64,000 bases of DNA from Fallopia convolvulus (taxonomy: Eukaryota > Streptophyta > Magnoliopsida > Caryophyllales > Polygonaceae). The translations under genes were made by a program, and so were the position numbers. The notes under the pieces are model-generated. The model was not told the DNA's origin and made no database searches. It saw only the letters and a program-made list of their open reading frames with translations. Below, piece after piece: positions 37,264 to 47,997 of this stretch (position 1 is its first letter; the number at the start of each line of letters is the position of its first letter). Where the stretch lies: NCBI GenBank assembly GCA_964016875.1, contig OZ024719.1:70751224-70815223 (forward strand), given 5' to 3'.

Positions 37264-40200
37264 CTAGCAGGCAGCAGAAGAAGGCTGCCTTGTCTCCGGA
37301 AGCAGTTTACTTCTTTCAGGCAACTTTGCTGCACCAGCAGAAGCCACGTAGCCAGCTGACGTGGCGGAGGTTGGTTGGTTGGTGTCGGTGACGCGCTCAC
37401 AATGAGGGCACATGGTGAGGGCGGAGGCAGCGGGGCTTTGTGCGGTGGCGGCCGACTGGCCCACTGTTTTCATCGCCCTTAGCTGCTCCACCTCCTTATG
37501 CAGGCGGCGGTTCAGCTCCGTCAGCGTCGCGAACCACCGCTTTAGGTAATCACACTCCATCTCCGTCTGCTTCAGCTTACTCCTGCATGGATTTTAAATT
37601 TAATAGTACGATATTAAGTTCATATATACGTACTCTGTTGAAAAATCTATAGCCTAACATGATTTTTTGTAAATGTTAGCTTAATAATGAGTCCTGTCTC
37701 GAAACTGCCGGAACCGAGACCGGCTGATCCCAGTTTCCTGGTCCTGATTTTTATCAGGTTTAGCCTGATTCCGTTCCAATTCCGAACCTTTAAAAAAAAT
37801 TATTTTAGGGAGTATTTCTAAATCTGACCGAGTTCTCCATTATCCGAAGAACTTAGGCAAGAATCTTTTGGCCATTACCTTTTGAGGCTTAAACACTTAA
37901 CTAGATACCCAAAGACATACACGGCCATTATTACATCACTTGGATGTTAATGTGTTTGAAAATATCAGAAAAGAGGTTATATATATATACCTAAAGACAA
38001 TCATTAAGTAGGATAATTCCTTTGTAATTAAGTATCCCATTTTTATTGGACGGACGACGGTGTCATACCAATGAAAACACACCTTCTTGCTTCTTGTTTT
38101 TATGCAAGACTTGGTCATTATAGTATACAAGTAAGTTTGAGACTATATATGTTTGTCTACATGCATATCAATAGTTGTTTAAATAAGAAAAAATAAAAAA
38201 GCATTCACCTCATGTTTGTCGATCTATAGCATTGAGTCTTTAATTTCATCATTGCATAGTTCAGATTATGTATATATGAAAATCGATCAATTTCAGCAAG
38301 CGCCGACGATAAAATGTGTCAAAATTGATTTTATTTTTAAATTTTGTGTGATCAGAATCATAATATACTGAGTTTGTATTAATCACTATTGTTGAAATCC
38401 ACCCATCATTAATACTACGTACACCAATCGGACCAAAAAGGTAAATAGTACGTCGGTCACTCGGTCCAATTATTAATTAACTGCAGATCAAGATTAAAAC
38501 TCTTACGAATATACAAACTTTTCTTAAAAAAAGTCATGTAAGAAGAAACTGCAGATCAAGATTAAAACTCTTACGAATATACACACTTTTCTTAAAAAAA
38601 GTAATGTAAGAAGAAAAGTCAAAAGGTGTTTACCATTTATAATCTTACCTATTTAAAAAGTAGTTATTATCTACCAAAAAAAAAAGTAGTTATTAAATTT
38701 AAATGTTTGTTGCAAAAGATGAAATGAGAAAACTATTCTAGGTACTATTCTAAAAATTCTCGTAGCTCCGCCTAGATTTCATCTAAGTGCTGAAAAGTAT
38801 TAGTCCGTCCAATCTTTTAACTCGTTTGTCTAGTCTGTCTAGGCGTCTGTTTAAGTTGTCTAGGCGCTAGGCGATCCCTCTCCGTCTAGAGTTAGCGTAG
38901 CGTTTTTAAAAAATGACTAGTTATTAATTAAAACATACATATTGATAGAGTTTTAAGTGTTCATTAGGGAATTATTTACAAGAATGAACTGGTATTTCAC
39001 GACATTAATCAGGTTTGGAGTACGTATATAATCATAGCGTGCACCTTAAAACTACAAAGTTAGTCCCAATAGAAAAAAAAGCTCCTACATGAGTGATAAA
39101 TGTGAGATTATTACGTGGCTTTTGATAGACATATATTATATGTAAATTATCTTTCATAAATTTTAATAAAATAGTTATATATATAAGTTTTTTAAAGGAC
39201 AACATCCCACTTTGTTTCTTTTCGTTTTATTCCTTTTGCTAGGAGGAGGGATCATCTTTTTCCAGACAAGACAATGGTGCAAGCCTCTCTAGCTAGTAAC
39301 TAGTTCCATGAAAAGCGGAAGCCAAGACAAAAGAATAGAATCACAAAGTGAGATTTTGGGAGAGGAAAAAAAAACTCAAATAATGACAATCCGTTTAGTA
39401 TCAAATAATTAATTAATAACGTTTCACAAAAAAAATAAAACAAATACTGTAAGTTATAACAAGTACAAGTACTAATTAAAAACGGTAATTTGAAATTTAA
39501 CATAAAATCAAAGCTAATAATAACACGTATAAATGTAACGTTGTACGTACCTGGCTCTACGGTTTTGAAACCAAACTTCGACTTGCCTTGCCTTGAGCTT
39601 CAAATGCGCTGCTAGTTCTTCCTTTTGTTTCTTCACAAAAGTTCCGAAAAAAGAAAGAAAGATTTCAGAAATCACTATTCGATCTAAACACGAAAAAAGG
39701 AATATATAAAAAAAAGGGGGTGTTTGGAAGTTCGATTGTTAGACAAACAACGGGAATGGTTCCATTCTATTTTAGTTGAACCAAACACAAAGAATCCATT
39801 CTCGATCCTTCGAGAAATATATTTAAAAAAATTGAACCAACCAAATTAAAGTAAAATCAGTATTCAGCGTCAGAGATGTGTGTACAGGATTCAGAGTCTG
39901 GTTTCGGCGAAAGCTCTCTTCCAGCTGACGAGACTGATCTTTAGAAAGCCGAAGCTTCTTCCGCGGAGGACTCGATCCGCCGCCGCGGCCGCCACCTCCT
40001 TCTCCGTTGCTGTTGCGATCGTCATCCCGATCCTCCATCTCCGCGCTCGAATTATTGTTATTATTAATCGACAACTTCATCATCCACTCTCGATCTTCTC
40101 CTCCTTCCATAGGGGTTTGATTTATGTCCAGATCTCTCATCGCTCTGTCTTCTTCACTCTCTCCTGCTCAATCAATTCGATTCAATCGATCAATTATACG

Positions 40201-40370
40201 AATCGAGCAAACCAATTAATACATCCGTCGATCGAAATTAGAGCGACTTCTTCTCCATGCAAGAGATCGAATAATTAGCTAGAAGGCGCAAAATAGAACT
40301 TACCGGAGGAATAGCCAGGGATGGAGATGGTCAAGTCCAAGCATGAAGATGTTAGAGGCAGCACCGCCAT
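37264..40370 (-). CDS. HB17: HD-Zip class II transcription factor, ATHB17/18-like
   Basis: Nuclear homeodomain-leucine zipper regulator. Exons on the minus strand: 40370-40304, 40163-39886, 39630-39551 and 37582-37264. All introns are GT-AG, and the joined frame is 247 codons plus stop. Visible in order: an N-terminal LDLTI at residues 11-15, an EAR-like repression motif; an Asn- and Gly-rich acidic linker; a homeodomain at about 88-146 with WFQNRR at 135-140; a leucine zipper with Leu at 155, 162, 169 and 176; and the class II signature CPHCERV at 200-206. The start MAVLPLTSSCLDLTISIPG resembles ATHB17/ATHB18, whose N-terminus sets them apart from other class II proteins. Class II proteins bind CAATNATTG-type sites and often act as repressors in shade or ABA responses. 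The third intron is unusually long (1968 bp). A TATA-like TATTTAT near 40523-40530 precedes a CT-rich leader. Confidence 0.93.
38481..38616. repeat. 68-bp tandem duplication in HD-Zip intron 3
   Basis: The unit starting CTGCAGATCAAGATTAAAAC is present at 38481-38548 and 38549-38616 with only two or three base differences, so it duplicated recently. Confidence 0.93.
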
Positions 40371-40930
40371 GGAAAAATTGAATATCTAGTTTGAGGAGAC
40401 AGAGACCTGGCAACAGACTTATTCAATTGTCGCTCGGAATTTCGGAGAGCGAGAGAGGAAAAAAGGTGAGGAAAAGGGAAAGGGGTCGATGTGGGAAGAG
40501 AAATAGGGTGGGTGTGGAAAAATAAATAGTGGGAGGTTGGGGAAGAGTGGTCAGAGGAAACAACAAATTGGATTAGTAAAAAAAAAACGTATATAATTAA
40601 AAAGAATATTATAAAGAAATGAATACAAATGAAAAGAAAGTGACAAAAAGTGGAAAAAAGGGGAGGTAGAAGACTTGGTTTAGGGTTTAATTTGACTCTT
40701 GTCATTGGAGGGTCAATACGGGTTTAGTTAATTAATTTATATTCCACCACTAATTATCGTTCAAGGGAATAAACCGTCCGATGAACGACACGTGTCAAGT
40801 TGATTAATCCGCACCTTTTTCATCTTGTTAGGTGAATTCCCGGCAGTTTTTTTAGTTAATTTAATTCTAAATCTTACCTTTTCCTTATCTTGTTTTCTTG
40901 TCTCGAGTTTTTTTGTTTAAATTAATCTTT
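40371..40930. other. Promoter and leader region of the HD-Zip gene
   Basis: On the minus strand, the stretch 40371-40515 is CT-rich, like a 5' UTR, and is preceded by a TATA-like element near 40525. No other gene is seen. Confidence 0.45.
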
Positions 40931-40933
40931 TTT

Positions 40934-41727
40934 GGTAAAAGACATAAAATTACCCCTTAACTTAGAATATTTACTAAAATTACCTCTTATTTTATTTTTT
41001 TAGAAAAGCATCCCTTATCTTGGAGTATTTACAAAAACTATCCTCATATTTCATTTTTTTATAGAAAATCACCTCTTATTTTTATTCCATTTTCATTGAA
41101 CCACCATGCCCATGCTCGACTGTTGTCGCTGCTTGAGAGAGGAAGGGGTTGGCTCAAAGGTGCCTCATGAATCATGATTGACGATGTTGTTGGGTGCCTA
41201 CGAAGGGCTCAACTCGATGTGATGGGTTCTTACTAGCACTCAAGAGGGGGTCAAGAGAGGAAGGACAATTGATAAGCATAGTCGATCCAACCCTTCCTCT
41301 CTTAACCCTTCCTCGATCCCTAACAGGCACCTGTCGCACTGAGCCGAGTCCTCCCTAGGTGCCCAGCAAGATCGTCAATTATAAAACACCCTTTAGACAA
41401 TCCTTCCTCTCTCTCGAGTCTCGAGCAACAGTAATAGTCGATCAAAGGTAATTGTCCGAGTTTATCAATTTGATACTTTAACCTAAGGTTAATTATGTGT
41501 TTTAACCATAATTTGACTATATAATAGATGGAAAATGGGATAGGGTAGTTCAATGAAAACGAAGTAGAAATAAAGTGTGTGTTTTTATAAAAAAGTGAAA
41601 TAACTAGTGATTTTTGTTACAAATGCCACAAAATAAGAGCTGATTTTCTGTAAAAAATTAAAAATAAAATAAGGAGTAATTTTTATAAATATTATAAAAT
41701 AAGGGGTGATTTGATGTATTTTACCGA
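40934..41727. mobile_element. Foldback element with ~170-bp inverted arms
   Basis: The left arm (40934 to about 41100) and right arm (about 41560-41727) are imperfect inverted repeats. GGTAAAAGACATAAAATTACC and related CTTATTTTATTTTT and AGAAAATCACCTCTTATTTT words on the left reappear reversed on the right. The non-arm centre is GC-richer and includes a CTCAAGAGGGGGTCAAGAGAGG-like repeat family. Possible 9-bp flanks are not convincing. No transposase was seen. It is probably a Mutator-like or other long-arm MITE. Confidence 0.7.
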
Positions 41728-41905
41728 TTTTTGTATGAGATATGAACTAGGAATTGCAGGATTTACGATTTCGTGGGTGGTTGAGCTTTCTGATTCTGAG
41801 CTCATCACGAATGATTGAAACATACTTCTTCTTTTTTTAAATTACGATCGAAATAAGGGTAAGATTTGCCCCCACAACCAACATAGCCATCTATGTTGTT
41901 TAAAT

Positions 41906-42699
41906 TGTTGAAACAAAACGCTGCAAAGGGCGAAAACAGTAGACAAAGGTAGAAATGTGGGCCGTTGATTTAATGTAGAAATCTTGAATCGCTGCGTCGT
42001 GGACGAGCCACTGCCTTAGAAGCAATTACGCCCTGACACTGGTGCAATCAGATAGCGGCGGTTGCCCCCCAAGGTTAGCACAGCTCCTTCTCGAACCGGT
42101 GCACACCAGTAAGAGAGGGTCGGGATCTCACAGAACTCAGAACAACAAAGCTAGAGCAGTTTTTAGAACGTAGAGAGAAAAGAACTGTAAATCGTGTATT
42201 TTGTGAAGAAAACCACGTCTCCTTTTATGCTGAACTTCCCCAATCAGTTTGTTAGAAATTTCCCACTTATCAGATAAAATTTCTCAACCTCCACGTTTTC
42301 AGTCAAAGATATGGCTAGAAAATCGGATTTGATATAAGCAAATCTTTTAGTTAAAACAAATAACTTTGAAAAGAAGTTGCGGAAGAAACAATCGGATAAT
42401 GTTAATCCGCATACTTCATTGGCCCAAAAATAAATCAGATATCAAAAATAGGACCCCACCACACCACACCGCGCACGTGCCATCGTGCCATCGTGCCACG
42501 AGCCGAGCCGGCCGGACGGCGGCGGCGGCGCGCGCGAGGGGTGTCCATGCTCTAGCTTAATTCAATAATGAGCTGGTAAGAGGCCTAATATATATTGGGG
42601 CTCAATTGCCCAAACTTCCGATGTGGGAAGTTCCACATTTGCAATTTTAGCCTCTTGCTCCACCATTATGTGCATTAATTAAAGGTGCTCACACCTACA
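41906..42699 (-). repeat. 3' LTR of the copia element
   Basis: 794 bp. Compared with the other LTR it carries a longer CACCACACCGCGCACGTGCC-type tract around 42455-42500; elsewhere the two are nearly identical. Confidence 0.95.
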
Positions 42700-42710
42700 A
42701 TCCCCCACAA
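42700..42710 (-). other. Polypurine tract of the copia element
   Basis: On the minus strand TTGTGGGGGAT directly abuts the 3' LTR, the expected site for plus-strand DNA priming. Confidence 0.8.
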
Positions 42711-43130
42711 ATGCACAGAATGTGTCATTCTGAGTTTAATATAGGCTCAGTGCTTAAACAGCAGGTATCTTTCGATTTGAACCTGTGCTTTAGTGAACTT
42801 GAAAATATTCTCGAATCATATGAGTGAACGTATCTTGAACTCATTGATTTTAAAGAGAACGGAATTCAAGAGCACACACGTATTGCCAATGTTTTCCTGT
42901 AATCCCGCGTTTTAGTCTACCTCTTGAGACTTTATTCTTGGGTTTCTCATGAGTGCGTATTGAGGACTTACTCAATGTTCCAAACAATAATTTACACCCA
43001 CGTAGGTGACTACATCAAGTTCGTCTCATTACGAACCACCTCACCATAAGGCTATGTAATCATTAAGAGCTCGATTGGCTCAACCTCTTTATTTCTCATT
43101 TATCGCCATAGGAACTGAAAGTCACAACTT

Positions 43131-46100
43131 TCATATGGGTTTCAAGCCCATTCCCCTCGACGTTTCCAGGACTAATTTCCTGTTCAATCCCTTAGTCAAA
43201 GGATCTGCAAGATTCCTTTCGGATCTTATGTACTCCATGGTGAGTACCTCATTTAATATCAATTGCCTCACAGCTTCATGTCTAATTCTTATGTGCCTTT
43301 TCTTGCCATTATATGCACTATTTTTCGCCACCCCAATGGCGGCTTGTGAGTCACAATGTAATGGAATAGGAGGCGTCGGCCTCCCCCACATTGAGATATC
43401 TGCCAACAAACTCCTAAGCCATTCAGCTTCTTGTCCTGCTAAGTCAAGAGCTATAAACTCCGACTCCATTGTAGACCGAGCAATCACAGTCTGCTTAGCA
43501 GACTTCCAAGATATAGCTGCACCACAAAGCATAAAAACATATCCACTGGTAGAACTGACCTCATCATTGTCAGCCACCCAATTTGCATCACAAAATCCTT
43601 CTAGAACATTAGGAAATCTTTTATAATGCAAACCCCAATCATAAGTGCCCTTTAGGTATTTCAATAAACGTTTTAGAGCATTCCAATGATCATGATTAGG
43701 ATTATGAGTGTATCTACTTAATCTACTCACTGCATAAGCTATATCAGGCCTAGTATAGTTCATTAAGAACATTAAGCTACCAATAATTTTCGCATACTCG
43801 GTTTGTGAAACACCTTTTCCTAGGTTTTTCTTTAATCGTGTGCTAGGATCATAAGGGGTCCTTGCAGGTGTCACATCAAAAGATTCAAATTTCCTCAACA
43901 TTTTCTCAACATAATGTGATTGAGTTAACACAAACCCATCTTTCGATTTAATCACTTTAACACCTAGGATTACATCCACTTCTCCTAGATCCTTCATCTC
44001 AAACTTAGAAGACAAGAAGTCTTTTGTCTCGGTTATAGCTTTTAAGTGCGTACCTAGTATTAACATATCATCTACATACAAACAGATTATCACACAATCC
44101 TTTTGCATTATCTTAGAATACACACATGCATCAGAATCATTCACAGAGAAACCAAAACTGAGAATAGTTTTATGAAATTTTTCATACCATTGTTTTGGTG
44201 CCTGTTTTAGACCATATAGAGACTTCTTGAGTTTGCACACTTTATCCTCTTTCCCAGGAACCGTAAATCCAGGGGGTTGCTGCATATAAATTTCTTCTTC
44301 TAAATCACCATTTAAGAAAGCTGTCTTTACATCCATCTGATGCACAAGTAAATTGTTAGATGCAGCTAAAGCGATTAAAGCACGAATAGTGGCGATTTTG
44401 GTCACAGGAGAATAAGTATCAAAATAGTCTATGCCATATTTTTGAGTAAACCCTTTGATTACTAATCTCGCTTTGTACCTTTCTATAGACCCATCTGTCT
44501 TTAATTTTTTCTTAAAAATCCACTTGTTACCTATGGCCTTATTGCCTTTAGGCAAGTCTACTAATTCCCAAGTTTGATTAGACAAGATGGATTCTATTTC
44601 ACTGTTAACTGCTTCTTTCCAAAAATTTGCATCAATGGATCTCATAGCTTCATCGTATGTTTTTGGATCATCTTCAATTAAATGTGCACACACAAAACAT
44701 TCATTTAATTTATCTAGATCTCGGAGTTCTAGCAAGAAGGCAGTTACAAAGTCCGGTCCAAAATGGTTTTCATTTCTCTTCCTTTTACTTCTCCTAGGTT
44801 CATCAACAAGGTTTTTCCTAGAAGTCTCAACGGTTAACGGACTAGAAGCTATTCTAGAGGTAGAAGGACCAGTACAAGGCACATCACTTTTCTTAAGGGG
44901 AAACACATTTTCAAAGAAATCAGCATCGCGAGATTCACAAATAGTCTTATCATTCATGCGCATAAATCTATAAGCTGAACTATTATATGCATATCCAATA
45001 AACACAGCATCAAAAGTTCTAGGTCCAACACATTCTCGTTTAAATGTGGGGATAGCTACCTTAGCTAGACACCCCCACACTTTAAGATATGCTAAATTAG
45101 GAACAAAGCCTTTCCACAACTCGTAGGGAGTTTTGTCTAATTTCTTATGTGGCATTCTATTAAGTATATGATTAGCAGAAAGCACTGCTTCACCCCACAT
45201 ATTATTAGGCAATCCAGAACTAATAAGCATGGCATTCATCATTTCTTTGAGGGTGCGGTTTTTTCGTTCCGCTATCCCATTTTGTTGGGGCGAGTATGGA
45301 GCTGTCATCTCATGAATAATACCATTTGCCTTGCAAAAGTTTTGTAGAGATTCAGTTCCATACTCTCCTCCCCTATCGGACCTTAGCCTTTTAATCTTCC
45401 TGTTTAACTGATTTTCTACTTCAGTTTTATAAAACATGAATGTTTGTTCAGCCTCATTTTTAGATCTAAGTAGATAGACTTTTGTGTACCTTGAGAAATC
45501 ATCAACAAAGGTAATATAGTACTTTTTTCCACCTCTACTCTCACTATTGTGAAAGTCAGCTAAATCCGAGTGTATTAATTCAAGCAGCTCGGTATTTCGT
45601 TCAATTACATTTTTGAAGGGTTTCTTAGTGAATTTCGATTCAGCACAAACCACACACTTTTCATGTTCACTCGATTTTGGTTTTGGGATTAGACCCATTT
45701 TATGCAACCGATCAATTGATTTCACATTCACATGTCCAAGTCTAGCATGCAATAAACTTAAAGATTCAACGATATAGGCAGAACTAGAAGTTTTATTCTC
45801 AACTTCAATGCAAGCAGACTCAAGCAAAATCAAACCATTAGCAGACATGTAACCCTTTCCCACAAATTCCCCGTTCTTGCTAATAACCAGCTTTCCCCCA
45901 TCAAAGACAAGTTTGAAGCCTGCCTTAACTAAAAGACCACCAGAAATCAGATTTTTTCGCAAAGCAGGCACATACAAGACATTAATTAAGCATAATTTTT
46001 TGCCAGAACTTAAATTAAGGAGAATTTTTCCTTTACCGAGCACTTCAGAAATGCTAGAGTTACCCATGTAAACCTGTTCTCCTTTAGCAGCTGGTTCGAA

Positions 46101-47183
46101 TTCTGACATGAGGTTCCGGTTGGAGCAGAAGTGCCTCGTAGCGCCGGTGTCAACGACCCATTCAGCCAGGTCCACCATATTCACCTCGGATACAACAGCC
46201 ACGAGATCATCTTCGGTCAGGTTCGCTTGATTCTTCTCTTGCTGATTCGGCTTCTGGTTGTTTCTCGGTTGGTCATTGCGAAAATTGCAAACAGCAGCCC
46301 GATGTCCTGGTTTTCCGCAGACAAAGCACGCCCCTTTGGGCTTGTCAGATTTCCAGCCTTTCTTGAAGTTTGGCTTCTGCTTGTTATGGAGGAACTTCTG
46401 ATTTTTCTTGGAAGGGCCAACAGCCCCTTTAAACCTGTCGGATTTGCCACCAGCAGCTTCCACAATATTAGCCTTAACCGATAAATCAGAAGAGATGGAA
46501 AGAGGCTTATCTTTAAGACGATTGGCTTCTTCAATCTTCATGTGGCCTACGAGCTCCTCCAGGGACATATCTTTCTTTTTGTGTTTGAGGTGGTTCCGAT
46601 AAGTAGCCCAGGATTCCGGGAGCTTTTCAATGAGAACATTGGCCTGTAGGATTTCACACATTTTCATGCCTTCGGACAGAACATCAGCAACGAGGTTTTC
46701 GTATTCATGGACTTGATCCATGATAGGCTTATCTTCGACCATCTGGAACTGCAGCCACTTGCCGGTGACATATTTTCGTTTTCCGGCATCATCAGATCCA
46801 TACTTCTTCTCAAGGTTTTCCCAGATGGACTTAGCAGACTTGTTAGTGATAAACAAATCAAATAAAGGATTCGTCATATGATGGAGTAAATGACCTCTTA
46901 CAGTTTTGTTATCCTTTTCGTATTTCTGCAGTTCAGCCATGGCCTGAGATTGATCTTCAGTGACGATCTGTTGTTGCTTGTCCTGAGATGCAGCAGTGTT
47001 GGTATCTGCAGCATCTGAAGTGGACGACGTGGGAAGCACAGGAGCAGGTTTGAACAGCACGTAGTCCATGTCGAGTTGCTCGAAGAAGATGAGTAGCTTC
47101 TGGGACCAGCGTTTGTAATTGATGCCGTCCAGGGGTTCGAGCTTTGAGAGATCCAGCAGCGGTTTCTGAAACTTGGCCTCCAT
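43131..47183 (-). CDS. Copia gag-pol polyprotein
   Basis: One uninterrupted frame of 1350 codons. The start chosen is the ATG at 47183, where Gag begins MEAKFQKPLLDL. An ATG 29 codons upstream lies inside the LTR and is less likely. Visible in order: a UBN2-type Gag; a CCHC zinc knuckle (CFVCGKPGHRAAVC, about residues 285-298); an aspartic protease with VDTGATRHFC near 344; the GAG-pre-integrase HHCC zinc finger (LLHARLGHV...CVVCAESK); the integrase core from about 535; reverse transcriptase with YVDDM at 1036-1040; and RNase H from about 1190 (GFCDANW, TMESEFIAL). It encodes everything needed for particle formation, processing, reverse transcription and integration. No stop or frameshift was seen. 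The short 46-bp spacer to the 5' LTR is unusual. Confidence 0.96.
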   Translation of the reverse strand: MEAKFQKPLLDLSKLEPLDGINYKRWSQKLLIFFEQLDMDYVLFKPAPVLPTSSTSDAADTNTAASQDKQQQIVTEDQSQAMAELQKYEKDNKTVRGHLLHHMTNPLFDLFITNKSAKSIWENLEKKYGSDDAGKRKYVTGKWLQFQMVEDKPIMDQVHEYENLVADVLSEGMKMCEILQANVLIEKLPESWATYRNHLKHKKKDMSLEELVGHMKIEEANRLKDKPLSISSDLSVKANIVEAAGGKSDRFKGAVGPSKKNQKFLHNKQKPNFKKGWKSDKPKGACFVCGKPGHRAAVCNFRNDQPRNNQKPNQQEKNQANLTEDDLVAVVSEVNMVDLAEWVVDTGATRHFCSNRNLMSEFEPAAKGEQVYMGNSSISEVLGKGKILLNLSSGKKLCLINVLYVPALRKNLISGGLLVKAGFKLVFDGGKLVISKNGEFVGKGYMSANGLILLESACIEVENKTSSSAYIVESLSLLHARLGHVNVKSIDRLHKMGLIPKPKSSEHEKCVVCAESKFTKKPFKNVIERNTELLELIHSDLADFHNSESRGGKKYYITFVDDFSRYTKVYLLRSKNEAEQTFMFYKTEVENQLNRKIKRLRSDRGGEYGTESLQNFCKANGIIHEMTAPYSPQQNGIAERKNRTLKEMMNAMLISSGLPNNMWGEAVLSANHILNRMPHKKLDKTPYELWKGFVPNLAYLKVWGCLAKVAIPTFKRECVGPRTFDAVFIGYAYNSSAYRFMRMNDKTICESRDADFFENVFPLKKSDVPCTGPSTSRIASSPLTVETSRKNLVDEPRRSKRKRNENHFGPDFVTAFLLELRDLDKLNECFVCAHLIEDDPKTYDEAMRSIDANFWKEAVNSEIESILSNQTWELVDLPKGNKAIGNKWIFKKKLKTDGSIERYKARLVIKGFTQKYGIDYFDTYSPVTKIATIRALIALAASNNLLVHQMDVKTAFLNGDLEEEIYMQQPPGFTVPGKEDKVCKLKKSLYGLKQAPKQWYEKFHKTILSFGFSVNDSDACVYSKIMQKDCVIICLYVDDMLILGTHLKAITETKDFLSSKFEMKDLGEVDVILGVKVIKSKDGFVLTQSHYVEKMLRKFESFDVTPARTPYDPSTRLKKNLGKGVSQTEYAKIIGSLMFLMNYTRPDIAYAVSRLSRYTHNPNHDHWNALKRLLKYLKGTYDWGLHYKRFPNVLEGFCDANWVADNDEVSSTSGYVFMLCGAAISWKSAKQTVIARSTMESEFIALDLAGQEAEWLRSLLADISMWGRPTPPIPLHCDSQAAIGVAKNSAYNGKKRHIRIRHEAVRQLILNEVLTMEYIRSERNLADPLTKGLNRKLVLETSRGMGLKPI

Positions 47184-47204
47184 TTCTGTTAAAACAAGGA
47201 AAGT

Positions 47205-47229
47205 AGCAGCGTAATAATTGCTTCTAAAT
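47205..47229 (-). other. Non-canonical primer-binding region
   Basis: Directly inside the 5' LTR, the minus strand reads ATTTAGAAGCAATTATTACG. There is no TGG start as in tRNA-primed plant elements. Its TTAGAAGCAATT is complementary to AATTGCTTCTAA in the LTR of the same transcript (plus-strand 47340-47351). Confidence 0.6.
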
Positions 47230-47992
47230 TGTTGAAACAAAACGCTGCAAAGGGCGAAAACAGTAGACAAAGGTAGAAATGTGGGCCGTTGATTTAATGT
47301 AGAAATCTTGAATCGCTGCGTCGTGGACGAGCCACTGCCTTAGAAGCAATTACGCCCTGACACTGGTGCAATCAGATAGCGGCGGTTGCCCCCCAAGGTT
47401 AGCACAGCTCCTTCTCGAACCGGTGCACACCAGTAAGAGAGGGTCGGGATCTCACAGAACTCAGAACAACAAAGCTAGAGCAGTTTTTAGAACGTAGAGA
47501 GAAAAGAACTGTAAATCGTGTATTTTGTGAAGAAAACCACGTCTCCTTTTATGCTGAACTTCCCCAATCAGTTTGTTAGAAATTTCCCACTTATCAGATA
47601 AAATTTCTCAACCTCCACGTTTTCAGTCAAAGATATGGCTAGAAAATCGGATTTGATATAAGCAAATCTTTTAGTTAAAACAAATAACTTTGAAAAGAAG
47701 TTGCGGAAGAAACAATCGGATAATGTTAATCCGCATACTTCATTGGCCCAAAAATAAATCAGATATCAAAAATAGGACCCCGCCGAGCCGAGCCGAGCCG
47801 GCCGGACGGCGGCGGCGGCGGCGCGCGCAAGGGGTGTCCATGCTCTAGCTTAATTCAATAATGAGCTGGTAAGAGGCCTAATATATATTGGGGCTCAATT
47901 GTCCAAACTTCCGATGTGGGAAGTTCCACATTTGCAATTTTAACCTCTTGCTCCACCATTATGTGCATTAATTAAAGGTGCTCACACCTACA
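47230..47992 (-). repeat. 5' LTR of the copia element
   Basis: 763 bp, nearly identical to 41906-42699. It holds a likely TATA box at 47880-47890 for minus-strand transcription, and a GCCGAGCCGAGCCG/GGCGGCGGC tract around 47782-47828 where the two LTRs differ. Confidence 0.95.
47879..47891 (-). promoter_or_regulatory. LTR TATA box
   Basis: AATATATATTAGG on the minus strand in the U3 part of the 5' LTR. Transcription would be expected to start around 30 bp further on, near 47850. It is inferred from sequence only. Confidence 0.5.
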
Positions 47993-47997
47993 TAAAT

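Larger units (their letters stand above)
41901..47997 (-). mobile_element. Complete Ty1/copia LTR retrotransposon
   Basis: The element runs 41906-47992 on the minus strand and is bounded by a 5-bp target duplication TAAAT (41901-41905 and 47993-47997). Its 5' LTR is 47230-47992 and its 3' LTR 41906-42699. Both begin TG and end CA in plus-strand reading. The LTRs differ by about three base changes plus a variable GC-rich tract, and gag-pol is open throughout, so the insertion is recent and may be autonomous. The domain order protease, integrase, RT, RNase H places it in Copia. No TGG-type primer-binding site follows the 5' LTR. Confidence 0.97.

Noticed and set aside
43075..43626. 183-codon plus-strand frame opposite the copia RNase H
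   Set aside because: Antisense shadow of the intact gag-pol frame.
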